Assembly (NCBI GenBank): GCA_002399735.1
Contig: DHEF01000042.1
Coordinates: 133,814 to 197,813, forward strand
Origin: Chitinophagaceae bacterium UBA4857
GTDB lineage: Bacteria; Bacteroidota; Bacteroidia; Chitinophagales; Chitinophagaceae
Direction: 5' to 3'
Length of the DNA: 64,000 bases
Shown in pieces: positions 17,590 to 25,295 of the stretch; the first letter of the stretch is position 1; every line of letters begins with the position of its first letter. The notes below the pieces were generated by a model. The model was not told the origin of the DNA. It was given only the letters and a program-made list of their open reading frames with translations, and searched no databases. Both the position numbers and the translations under genes were made by a program.

Positions 17590-17762
17590 TAGTCTAAAAG
17601 GTTTAAGAAGTTCCGGAAGTTGAAGAAGTTCCAAAGGTTCAATGTCAAAAATTGGTGTCACTACAAAGAATGAGAAAAACTGCCAGTTTTTCAAGACAAG
17701 ATTGAACTTCTGGAACATTGAACCTTTGGAATTTATTCCTTTTACCCTAAACTTTAAACCTT
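17590..17762. repeat. Inverted pair of GTTCAA-type repeats (module A)
   Basis: On the left arm (about 17597-17645) are AAGAAGTTCCGGAAGTTGAA and CCAAAGGTTCAATG. On the right arm (about 17699-17740) are GATTGAACTTCTGGAAC and ATTGAACCTTTGG, that is, the same units in reverse complement. A small palindrome AAAAACTGCCAGTTTTT sits between them at about 17673-17690. The whole gap between the MFS and SNF2 genes could fold into a large stem. Confidence 0.65.
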
Positions 17763-20615
17763 TTATGCGAACAAATAGGCAATATCATCTTCCGATAAAT
17801 TTTGTATAAAACCATCATCAGTGGAAATTAAATCAGCCGATAGCTTTTTCTTTTTGCTTTGTAATTGAATAATTTTTTCTTCAATACTATCCTTACAAAT
17901 CATTTTATATGCAAAAACATTTTTGGTTTGCCCAATACGGTGGGTACGGTCGATGGCTTGTTGTTGTACGGCCTCGTTCCACCACGGATCAAACAGGAAC
18001 ACGTAGTCGGCGGCGGTTAGCGTTATACCAGCATTACCTGCTTTTAAGCTGATTAAAAATAAATTTGTTTTGTTATCTTCTTGCTGAAAAGTGTTAACCA
18101 TTTCCATTCTTTTTTCGGACGGTGTTTGGCCGTCAAAATGGAAATAATCAATTTTCTTTTTGTTACAATGCGCCGCAATCAGGTTTAACATGCTGGTAAA
18201 TTGTGAGAACACCAGTACTTTGTGTTTGGCCAACAGGTTGTCCAACTCCTCAAATAAAACCTGCATTTTGATTGACTCGGTAGCGGTCTGCTCATCTTCG
18301 GGTAGTAACAATGGTGAATTACATACCTGTCTTAATTTTAAAATACCTTGTATTACCGCAAGCTTTGTCTGCCCAACACCTTTTTGTTTTATATCGGTAA
18401 AAATATTGCCGCGGATTTGTTCTTTTATACTTTCGTACATATTACGCTGATTATTGCTCATTTCGCACCACAAAACGGTTTCGGTTTTTTCCGGTAAATC
18501 GGTAGCTACCTGCTCTTTGGTACGGCGTAATACAAATGGCGCAATTAACTTTTGCAGGTACTGCATTTTTTCCTCGTCGCCAAAACGATCGATGGGGTTG
18601 GCATATTCTTTTTTAAAAAACTCACGGTTGCCAAACATGCCGGGTAATACTGTGTTTAACTGAGCATATAAATCAAAGGTATTGTTTACAACCGGTGTGC
18701 CACTGAGTGCAAAACAGTAGGAAGACCACAGCTCGCCAACAGCTTTGGTAATTTGGGCAGATGGGTTTTTTATATTGTGGCTTTCATCAATAATTAATAC
18801 CCCAAACTGTATGTCTTTAAGTTTTTCAATATCGGAACGCAAAGTGCCATAGCTGGTTATATAAACTTGTATGTTTTTGTCCTGCAATACAGCACCGTTT
18901 CTTTGTGCGCCATGATGTACAGCTAAAGTTGTTTCGGGTAAAAATTTTTTAAACTCCTGCTCCCAGTTGTATACCAATGATGCCGGGCAAACAATGAGGT
19001 GTTGTTGCAAAGGATTAGTTGCAATAACAGAAGCAATGAAACAGATAGTTTGTAAAGTTTTGCCTAAACCCATATCATCGGCCAGGCAACCGCCGGCACC
19101 GGCATCGGACATGAGGCGCATCCATTCATATCCTTTTTGCTGATAGGCTCTTAACTCAGCTTGTACGGTACCTGGTACAGCATAAATTGCTTCGCCTGCA
19201 AGCCAGGCCTGCCAACGTTTCCACCAGTTATTATAATCAATGGCAGGTTTTAAGGTAAGGCTATCGCCATCCTGTAACGGAATGGCCAACCAGCTTGCAA
19301 TGGTTAATTCCTGTTTGTTTACTTTACCATGTTTTATAAAAGTGGCATATTGTTTTAACCAGTCATCGCCTAATACGCCCAGGCTACCGTCTTTTAATAA
19401 AACGGCATGTTGTCCCGCCAAAAGCATTTTTTGTAAGTCGCTTAAGGGAACGGTTTCGGAGCCGAATTGTAAAACAAATTTCAGGCGTATAAATTGATCA
19501 GAGGCTTCCAGTTGTTCGATGGTGGTCTCTGCTTTATGGCTGGAGTAGCGAAAGTGTTTCAGCATATCCATTCCCAACAGATCAATACCGCTTGTTAACA
19601 GCCTATGGTATGCTTTAATGAACCATTGTTTTTTTTGGGCCTCGGAAAATGATAAATAATAGTAGCCGTTTTTTTGTTCAGGAAACTTTGGGTGTAACCC
19701 TTGTAATAGATCAAGCAATTGTTTTTCTTGTTCCTGGTTACGGTTAATGGTAACTAATTGCCCTTTTTCCGATAATTCAGTGATGGGTTGATAAGCGCCA
19801 TCCATAATGTAGCCGTCGTAACTCCATTGTGGGGTAAGCATTAAAAACGATCCGCTAAGCTCACTTAAAACCACCCTGCCAACCGGCTCGGTATTGATGG
19901 TGTTTTCTGTTTGCAGGCTGTTACGTTTTACCGGGTATTTGCCTTCCAGTTCTAATAAGATAAACTGTATTAAATCGGCAGGGCTTTGTGCATACTGCTC
20001 CGGTTGTTGTTTTTGCAACCATTCAATGGTTTGGTAATCGCCAAAGTAGAGTAAAAAATATTCATTGCCGCTCTCCAATAAAAAGTATTTACGGGTAAAA
20101 CTATCCAGCGCAAATGGAGTTCCGTTAATGTTAACCCATGTTTTTAAGTAATAACCGTCGCCATTATTTTCTACCTCAAAACTTAATTGGGGTCTGTAAT
20201 TGCTTATGCTGCATGGTGAAGTAAGCCAGCGTTTTTTATCCAGCAGTTCACGGGTATGGTACCACTTAACCAAGGGCATAAAAGGTTTAGCATCTAATAA
20301 CCTGTCGTAGTAATATTTTAATAATTGTTGCTTTAAATACTGCTGATAGGGTAGCGGACTTTTTTGCAGGTTGTAGCGTTGTTTTATCTCGCCAACGGCT
20401 TTGTCCATATTCTCATCGCTAAAGCTGGCAAAAGCTTTTAGCGCTTCCTGTGGCAGGTGAGCAAAGCGGCTGCTCAATTCTTTGTTTACAATAGCGGCCG
20501 ACTCATATACAGGAGGTTTGACCTCTTTATCTACCCTTAGTAGTTGTACAAACCCTTTTGGAGTATCAATTTTATGTGCAAACAGTATTAGTGCGTTATT
20601 CGTCTTATTACTCAC
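17763..20615 (-). CDS. SNF2-family DEAD/DEAH-box helicase
   Basis: This 950-aa protein has the bacterial Snf2/RapA-like ATPase in its C-terminal half: Walker A region ADDMGLGKTLQ (about residues 512-522), Walker B LIIDESHNIKN (DESH form), LSGTPVVNN, LRRTKEQVATDLPEKTE, and the helicase C motif DRTHRIGQTKNVFAYKM. The N-terminal 450 residues have no motif I recognise; no SWIM zinc site is visible. It is probably a dsDNA translocase that remodels protein-DNA complexes, as inferred from the family. The start is GTG (20613-20615), preceded on the minus strand by AAAAAGG. Confidence 0.92.
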   Translation of the reverse strand: MSNKTNNALILFAHKIDTPKGFVQLLRVDKEVKPPVYESAAIVNKELSSRFAHLPQEALKAFASFSDENMDKAVGEIKQRYNLQKSPLPYQQYLKQQLLKYYYDRLLDAKPFMPLVKWYHTRELLDKKRWLTSPCSISNYRPQLSFEVENNGDGYYLKTWVNINGTPFALDSFTRKYFLLESGNEYFLLYFGDYQTIEWLQKQQPEQYAQSPADLIQFILLELEGKYPVKRNSLQTENTINTEPVGRVVLSELSGSFLMLTPQWSYDGYIMDGAYQPITELSEKGQLVTINRNQEQEKQLLDLLQGLHPKFPEQKNGYYYLSFSEAQKKQWFIKAYHRLLTSGIDLLGMDMLKHFRYSSHKAETTIEQLEASDQFIRLKFVLQFGSETVPLSDLQKMLLAGQHAVLLKDGSLGVLGDDWLKQYATFIKHGKVNKQELTIASWLAIPLQDGDSLTLKPAIDYNNWWKRWQAWLAGEAIYAVPGTVQAELRAYQQKGYEWMRLMSDAGAGGCLADDMGLGKTLQTICFIASVIATNPLQQHLIVCPASLVYNWEQEFKKFLPETTLAVHHGAQRNGAVLQDKNIQVYITSYGTLRSDIEKLKDIQFGVLIIDESHNIKNPSAQITKAVGELWSSYCFALSGTPVVNNTFDLYAQLNTVLPGMFGNREFFKKEYANPIDRFGDEEKMQYLQKLIAPFVLRRTKEQVATDLPEKTETVLWCEMSNNQRNMYESIKEQIRGNIFTDIKQKGVGQTKLAVIQGILKLRQVCNSPLLLPEDEQTATESIKMQVLFEELDNLLAKHKVLVFSQFTSMLNLIAAHCNKKKIDYFHFDGQTPSEKRMEMVNTFQQEDNKTNLFLISLKAGNAGITLTAADYVFLFDPWWNEAVQQQAIDRTHRIGQTKNVFAYKMICKDSIEEKIIQLQSKKKKLSADLISTDDGFIQNLSEDDIAYLFA

Positions 20616-21091
20616 AATAGCCTTTTTCTAAATATAAAAATGGGTGGCAAACTTATAACAACAGGCCTGTAATGAGAAATAATAATATTTGGGGAGACGG
20701 GAAGCCCGAAAGTCAGGACGCCCAGAGCCGGTCGGTCCGAAAGAAAGCGTGTACTAACATATGCGTTATGCTTTCAGCATGAAACTTTATGCGTAAGCCT
20801 GATGATGAGCGCACGGAATTCCCGAAACAAGTTCGGGATGCTGCTTTTGGCCGATAGAATTAATTCGATATTAGTCATTGGATTAGCCTCATTGATGCTT
20901 TTCGTTGGTGCAGCAGAACAGAGCGTCGCCCCGAACCAATACTACATACCCAACTCGGGGTCAAAAACAAGGGACGATCAATCAGGGAACTGCAGTCGGC
21001 AACATAAAAAAATGATAATCGGTAATATAAATGCAAGGGGTTAATGTTATCTTCATTGTCACCTTATCAACTGACTAATTCGAACTTTTTT
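20616..21091. repeat. Intergenic region with degenerate repeat C
   Basis: This 476-bp gap is more GC-rich than most. From about 20850 to 21040 it matches repeat C in minus orientation in scattered blocks: GCCGATAGAATTAATTCG, then GCAGAACAGAGCGTCGCC, and a type-2 end CAATCAGGGAACTGCAGTCGGCAACATAAAAA. A short palindrome CCCGAAACAAGTTCGGG lies at 20821-20837. The first part (20690-20800) has GGGAGACGGGAAGCCCGAAAG-like sequence of unknown nature. The short frames in it do not look like proteins. Confidence 0.5.
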
Positions 21092-21610
21092 ATGATGATT
21101 CTTGAAACGGAACGATTGTACATCAGGGAGTTTTCCTATGATGATGCGGCCTTTATTATGGCGTTGGTGAATAACCCTACCTGGCTGGAGTTTATTGGAG
21201 ACCGGAACGTAAATAACCAGGATGATGCCCACCGTTACCTGCGGGATAAAATTATGTATCTATATACAACTTATGGCTATGGCCTATGGTTGCTGGAGGA
21301 CAAAGTAGCTCATACGCCAATTGGTATGTGTGGATTAGTTAATCGGGACTTTTTGTCCGATGCCGATATTGGCTTTGCGCTTTTACCCGAATATACCGGC
21401 AAGGGCTTTGCTTTTGAAGCGGCCCGGGCCGTGCTTGATTATGGCTATGATGTGTTGCACTTGCCCAAGATAGTAGCTATAACATTGCCAACAAATGACG
21501 CATCTATAAAACTATTGGGTAGGTTGGGTATGCATACTACCAGCATGGTAAAGCCTCCGGAAAGTGCTAATGCGTTACACTTGTTTGTACCTAAAAACAT
21601 AGGTGGTTAG
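21092..21610 (+). CDS. GNAT family N-acetyltransferase (RimJ/RimL-like)
   Basis: Acetyl-CoA-dependent N-acetyltransferase fold of the RimJ/RimL group. It begins MMILETERLYIREFSYDDAAFIMAL, continues with YGYGLWLLEDKVAHTPIGMCGL, then ADIGFALLPEYTGKGFAFEAARAVLDYGYD (the pyrophosphate-binding region of motif A) and ITLPTNDASIKLLGRLGM. I choose the ATG at 21092 (or 21095), where homology begins; the frame is open further upstream. At about 172 aa the length is standard. The acceptor substrate is unknown. Confidence 0.88.
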   Translation: MMILETERLYIREFSYDDAAFIMALVNNPTWLEFIGDRNVNNQDDAHRYLRDKIMYLYTTYGYGLWLLEDKVAHTPIGMCGLVNRDFLSDADIGFALLPEYTGKGFAFEAARAVLDYGYDVLHLPKIVAITLPTNDASIKLLGRLGMHTTSMVKPPESANALHLFVPKNIGG

Positions 21611-21772
21611 CTGTATAAATGGACGCATGCGGGCTTGTTTTATATGGCTTGTCTTTAAAATAATAATGGTTTGTAAAAAAAGGTTGAATAATTTTTTGTT
21701 GAACAACTGTATTCGTTGTAATTTCATTTATACTTCATTACCTATCATTTCCAACTAAAAAAACATTGATGT

Positions 21773-22402
21773 ATGGCAACAAAGAAAAAAGCCAAACCTT
21801 CACCTGCTAAAAAGAAAGCAGCTCCTAAAAAGGCTGTGAAAAAGGTAGCACCTAAAAAAGCAGCAAAGAAGTCAGCTCCTAAAAAAGTGGTTAAAAAGGC
21901 TGTGAAAAAGGCAGCACCAAAAAAAGCAGCTAAAAAAGCGGCACCTAAAAAAGTAGCTAAAAAGGCAGCACCAAAAAAAGCTGTGAAAAAAGCTGCACCA
22001 AAAAAGGTGGCAAAAAAGGCTGTTAAAAAAGCAGTACCTAAAAAGAAGGTTGTTGCCAAAAAGAAAGCAGCTAAAAAAGCAACTCCTAAAAAGGCCGTTG
22101 CTAAAGCAGCACCTAAAAAGGTAGTTAAAAAGGCAGCTCCGGCACCTAAAAAAACAGTGACTCCAAAAGCAGCACCTAAAAAAGCGGCTAAAAAACCAGC
22201 ATCAAAAAAAGTAGCTAAACAGCCGGAAGCTAAAGAAGTGTTTGAACCTAAAATTGCTCCTGCACCTGAAGAGCCGAAAGCACCTGTAGAGGAAGCACCA
22301 AAGGAAGAAACACCACAACCGGTTCAGGCCGATTTGTTTGATGTAGATCCTGCGTCTCCTGTTGCGGGCGAAGACGAAAAAACTGATGAAGCTCCTTTGT
22401 AA
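21773..22402 (+). CDS. Histone H1-like Lys/Ala/Pro-rich protein with acidic tail
   Basis: Residues 1-150 are almost entirely repeats of the type APKKAVKK/APKKVAKK, as in bacterial histone H1-like or AlgP-like proteins, and would bind DNA or RNA non-specifically. The last 55 residues switch to an acidic, Pro/Glu-rich tail (PAPEEPKAPVEEAPKEETP) containing QADLF at residues 185-189, which resembles the beta sliding clamp-binding pentapeptide. The repeats are encoded by near-identical DNA units, so copy number probably varies between strains. The gene stands alone and ends in a strong terminator. A nucleoid role is inferred from composition. Confidence 0.85.
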   Translation: MATKKKAKPSPAKKKAAPKKAVKKVAPKKAAKKSAPKKVVKKAVKKAAPKKAAKKAAPKKVAKKAAPKKAVKKAAPKKVAKKAVKKAVPKKKVVAKKKAAKKATPKKAVAKAAPKKVVKKAAPAPKKTVTPKAAPKKAAKKPASKKVAKQPEAKEVFEPKIAPAPEEPKAPVEEAPKEETPQPVQADLFDVDPASPVAGEDEKTDEAPL

Positions 22403-22423
22403 TAATAACATTACTACATAAGT

Positions 22424-22457
22424 AAAAGGTTCGGTTGTATAACCGAACCTTTTTATT
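22424..22457 (+). terminator. Rho-independent terminator of the histone-like gene
   Basis: AAAAGGTTCGGTT and AACCGAACCTTTT pair perfectly over 13 bp around GTAT, followed by a T-rich tail (TTTTTATTT). The A-run on the left lets it act for the convergent mgtE gene as well. Confidence 0.92.
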
Positions 22458-22477
22458 TGCCATTAACTGTGTGTATT

Positions 22478-23872
22478 TTATAAAAGACTTCCGCTAAGGA
22501 AAAGGTACGCTACCGAAAAATAGATGATTAATCCGGTAACATCAACCAATGTAGCTACAAAAGGGGTGCTGGATGCTGCCGGGTCGGCCCCTAAACGTTT
22601 TAACAACAAAGGCAACATAGAGCCCATTAACGAACCCCACATAACAATACCCAACAACGAGCAACCTACAGTAAGGCCAATTGACATATAATGAATTCCA
22701 AATGTATCAGGTGCCAATAAATGCCAGCTATAAATGATGCTTATGCCTAAAGTGCATAAGGTTAAACCCAGCATGAGACCGGATAAAATTTCTCTGCGCA
22801 TAATTCGCCACCAATCGGTAATGGTTACTTCGCCCAAGGCCATAGCCTGAATAATAAGCGTGGAAGCCTGTGAACCGCTATTGCCACCACTGGATATAAT
22901 TAAGGGAATAAACGTAGCCAGTATTACCACTTTGGCAATCTCATCCTGAAACTGCTGCATGGCCGAAATGGTAATCAGCTCACCAAAAAATAAAATGATT
23001 AACCAAATAACCCGTTTTTTATACAGCCTGAAAAGCGGTATTTCTATATAAGGTTCTTCTAGAGCAGCAGTACCACCCATTTTTTGCATATCCTCGGTAA
23101 ACTCTTCCTCGGCTACCCAAAGTATATCATCAATGGTTACAATGCCTAATAATTTGTTGCTGCCACTAACAACGGGTAAGGCCACCCGGTTATTCATTTT
23201 AAACACTTCGCTTACCGTTTCCTGGTCATCTTCGGGGTGTAAGGCAATCACCCTGTCGTCCATCAATTCCGATACTTTTTTTTCCGGCGGATTTAAAATA
23301 AACTCATGAATGCGTAAGTCGTCCAGCAATTCGCCTTTTTTATTAATAACGTAAATAACGTTAATGGTTTCACTGTCCTTACCGTATTTTCGAATGGTGC
23401 TAAAGACTTCTTCAATCGTATTGTCGGGGTACACATACACATAGTCCGGCGTCATTAAACGGCCAATACTATTTTCCGGGTAACCTAATAACGATAGTGT
23501 AACTTTACGCTCCTGAGGGTCCAGTAATTTAATTAACTCCCTCACCGCATTACTGGGCAATTCTTCTAAAAAATCGGTACGGTCATCCGCCGGCAGCTCG
23601 TTTAGTAAGGAGGCTACCATATTGGGCGGTAAATCCTGTATGATGCTTTTTTGCGTACCAATTTCCAGAATTTTAAAAACACTGGCCGCACGGTGTACCG
23701 ACATACCGGCAATGATACTACTCTCGTAGTCAGGAAATTCGTACACCAAATCAGCCACATCGCTGATGTTCTGGTCGTTTAAAAAATCCTTAATTGCCAG
23801 TTTATCTTCCGTTTTTATAACGGCCTCAAACTGCTCCAGTATGGTCATTTCTGTTTCAAAAGCCTCAGACAT
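22478..23872 (-). CDS. mgtE: Magnesium transporter MgtE
   Basis: Mg2+-gated magnesium channel of the inner membrane, 464 aa. The cytosolic N domain (MgtE_N helical repeats such as LPPNMVASLLNELPADDRTDFLEELP) is followed by two CBS domains (about residues 130-255, for example VSELMDDRVIALHPEDDQETV and NKLLGIVTIDDILWV). Five membrane helices then carry the signature PLIISSGGNSGSQASTLIIQAMALGEV and the late helix region LGADPAASSTPFVATLVDVTGLIIYF, which contains the pore Asp. A promoter-like TAATTTTG ends 4 nt before the ATG, so the mRNA may be leaderless. Confidence 0.95.
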   Translation of the reverse strand: MSEAFETEMTILEQFEAVIKTEDKLAIKDFLNDQNISDVADLVYEFPDYESSIIAGMSVHRAASVFKILEIGTQKSIIQDLPPNMVASLLNELPADDRTDFLEELPSNAVRELIKLLDPQERKVTLSLLGYPENSIGRLMTPDYVYVYPDNTIEEVFSTIRKYGKDSETINVIYVINKKGELLDDLRIHEFILNPPEKKVSELMDDRVIALHPEDDQETVSEVFKMNNRVALPVVSGSNKLLGIVTIDDILWVAEEEFTEDMQKMGGTAALEEPYIEIPLFRLYKKRVIWLIILFFGELITISAMQQFQDEIAKVVILATFIPLIISSGGNSGSQASTLIIQAMALGEVTITDWWRIMRREILSGLMLGLTLCTLGISIIYSWHLLAPDTFGIHYMSIGLTVGCSLLGIVMWGSLMGSMLPLLLKRLGADPAASSTPFVATLVDVTGLIIYFSVAYLFLSGSLL

Positions 23873-23876
23873 GGTT

Positions 23877-23884
23877 CAAAATTA
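23877..23884 (-). promoter_or_regulatory. -7 promoter element TAATTTTG before mgtE
   Basis: On the minus strand TAATTTTG matches the Bacteroidota -7 consensus TAnnTTTG and is followed by AACC and then the mgtE ATG. I see no clear -33 TTG. Transcription would begin at or next to the start codon. Confidence 0.55.
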
Positions 23885-23964
23885 AGGGAATGAGTCCGGC
23901 ATGAAAAATACCGTTAATAAAAAAATGAAAACTTAACGCAGCAAAAATGTATTTACTTTGGCGC

Positions 23965-24354
23965 ATGATTTTATCCAGCTTATACATTGGCAAAACCGGC
24001 AACATGGGTAGGGGCGTATTTACCAACGAGCCAATTGAGGCAGGCGAAATTATTGAGGTATCGCCGGTAATTGTAATGAGCAATACCGAAAGAGAAAAGC
24101 TGGATGCTACTAAGCTGCACGATTATATTTTTGAATGGGATGGTCATAACGGTATGCAGTGTTGCATGGCCATGGGGTGGGTGCCGGTGTATAACCACAG
24201 TTACGCATCCAATTGCGAATACGAAATGGATTATGACGATGAAAATATTATTATAAAAACCGTTCGGCCCATCCAGGCAGGTGAGCAGCTTTTTATTAAT
24301 TACAATGGCGATTGGAACGATGAAAAACCTATTTGGTTTGAAGTAGAGGATTAG
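23965..24354 (+). CDS. SET domain-containing protein
   Basis: This compact SET-domain protein has the fold seen in protein lysine methyltransferases. MGRGVFTNEPIEAGEIIEVSPVIVM is the N-SET region, NHSYASNCEYEMDYDD contains the NHS..NC AdoMet-binding/knot motif, and GEQLFINYNGDW is the conserved ELxxxY-like end. At about 129 aa it is a bare SET core without pre-SET or post-SET cysteines. I choose the ATG at 23965 (MILSSLYIGKTG), since ACTTTGGCGC just upstream looks like a promoter; an in-frame ATG at 23947 is the alternative. It is probably a cytosolic methyltransferase; the target is unknown. It is divergent from mgtE. Confidence 0.85.
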   Translation: MILSSLYIGKTGNMGRGVFTNEPIEAGEIIEVSPVIVMSNTEREKLDATKLHDYIFEWDGHNGMQCCMAMGWVPVYNHSYASNCEYEMDYDDENIIIKTVRPIQAGEQLFINYNGDWNDEKPIWFEVED

Positions 24355-24632
24355 GGGAAAGTTCCAAAAGTTCAATGTTCCAGAGGTTGAAGAAGTTCAA
24401 AGGTTCAATGTTATCGTAACGGTGTAGGCTGCTTTCTATATACTAAAATCTAAATACTACATACTGTTTTATTTTTATGTTACCGGCTGCAGTGCTACTA
24501 TCATCTTCTGTTGTGTCACTCACTTGTACGTTCGGTAATTCTATTCACCACTCTACAATACCCAAATATTCAATCTAAAATATTCAATTGTCAACTGTCA
24601 TTTGTCAACTGTCATTTGTCCATTACTAACTG
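24355..24632 (+). repeat. Composite repeat, full order A-linker-B-C-D
   Basis: The clearest complete copy in the window. A: GTTCAA-type units at 24360-24412; linker ATCGTAACGGTGTAGGCTG; B: ATACTAAAATCTAAATAC at 24439-24466; C: about 24474-24550, with the variant TGTTGTGTCACTCACTTG; D: CAATACCCAAATATTC and repeated CAACTGTCATTTGT from about 24556 up to the stop codon of the response-regulator gene. It lies between convergent genes. Confidence 0.8.
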
Positions 24633-25280
24633 TCACTTGGCAATCAACTTATGCTCATACGCATACTTAATTAATCCAATAACCGAGTTGGTGCCGGTTT
24701 TACGGAAAATATTTTTACGGTGTGTTTCTACCGTGCGTTCGCTTATAAACAAAGCATCTGCAATTTGTTTGTTATTGTATTCTTTTTCAATCAGGCGGGT
24801 TATTTCAATTTCTCTTTCGGTTAAGCGTACTTCTTCGGTTTGTTTTTTTCTGGTGCCGGTTTTTTCTAACTCGGCCAAAACCTCTTCATGAAAATAAATA
24901 CCACCGCCTGCTATTTTTTCCAATGCTACCACTAATTCCTGCTGGCCAATATTTTTTAAAACATAACCCGAAATATCCGCTTCGTTAATCATTTCATCCA
25001 CCAAATCGCCAACACCGCTCATAGATAAGGCAAGTATTTTAATAGCAGGGTAGTTTTTCTTTACCAATTTTGCCAGTTCGTTACCGGCCAGTCCGGGCAT
25101 CATGATGTCGGTTAGTAAAATATCAACTTTAGTGGTCGCCAGTTTTTCAATCACCGTTTGCGGGGCAGTAGTAGCAAATACCACTTCATAGTTTTCATAA
25201 CCTTTTAACATGGACAAAATGCCATCAATTACAATTTGATGATCATCAACAATAGCCAGTTTTATCTTAGTCATTTTCAT
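24633..25280 (-). CDS. Response regulator, NarL/LuxR family
   Basis: The receiver domain comprises residues 1-120 (KLAIVDDHQIVIDGILSML with the acidic pocket, phospho-acceptor Asp in DILLTDIMMPG, LALSMSG, and Lys in GYVLKNIGQQE). A GerE/LuxR helix-turn-helix follows at the C-terminus (LTEREIEITRLIEKEYNNKQIADALFISERTVETHRKNIF). The histidine kinase lies 15 bp upstream on the same strand, so the two are surely one operon and a cognate pair. The target genes are unknown. The ATG at 25280 gives an intact receiver domain. Confidence 0.94.
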   Translation of the reverse strand: MKMTKIKLAIVDDHQIVIDGILSMLKGYENYEVVFATTAPQTVIEKLATTKVDILLTDIMMPGLAGNELAKLVKKNYPAIKILALSMSGVGDLVDEMINEADISGYVLKNIGQQELVVALEKIAGGGIYFHEEVLAELEKTGTRKKQTEEVRLTEREIEITRLIEKEYNNKQIADALFISERTVETHRKNIFRKTGTNSVIGLIKYAYEHKLIAK

Positions 25281-25295
25281 GAGTGATATTGTAAA

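Noticed and set aside
20802..21044. 80-codon plus-strand frame before the GNAT gene
   Set aside because: It covers a degenerate C copy, shows no protein-like pattern and has no promoter or ribosome-binding site.
21745..22059. Minus-strand open frame of Phe/Ala-rich protein opposite the histone-like gene
   Set aside because: It is the antisense reading of the Lys/Ala repeats; the regular composition is forced by the repeat on the other strand, and it overlaps a much better gene.
24356..24640. Possible CRISPR array because of short repeated units (CAACTGTCATTTGT, GTTCAA)
   Set aside because: Units are 7-17 nt with no regular unique spacers and no cas genes nearby.
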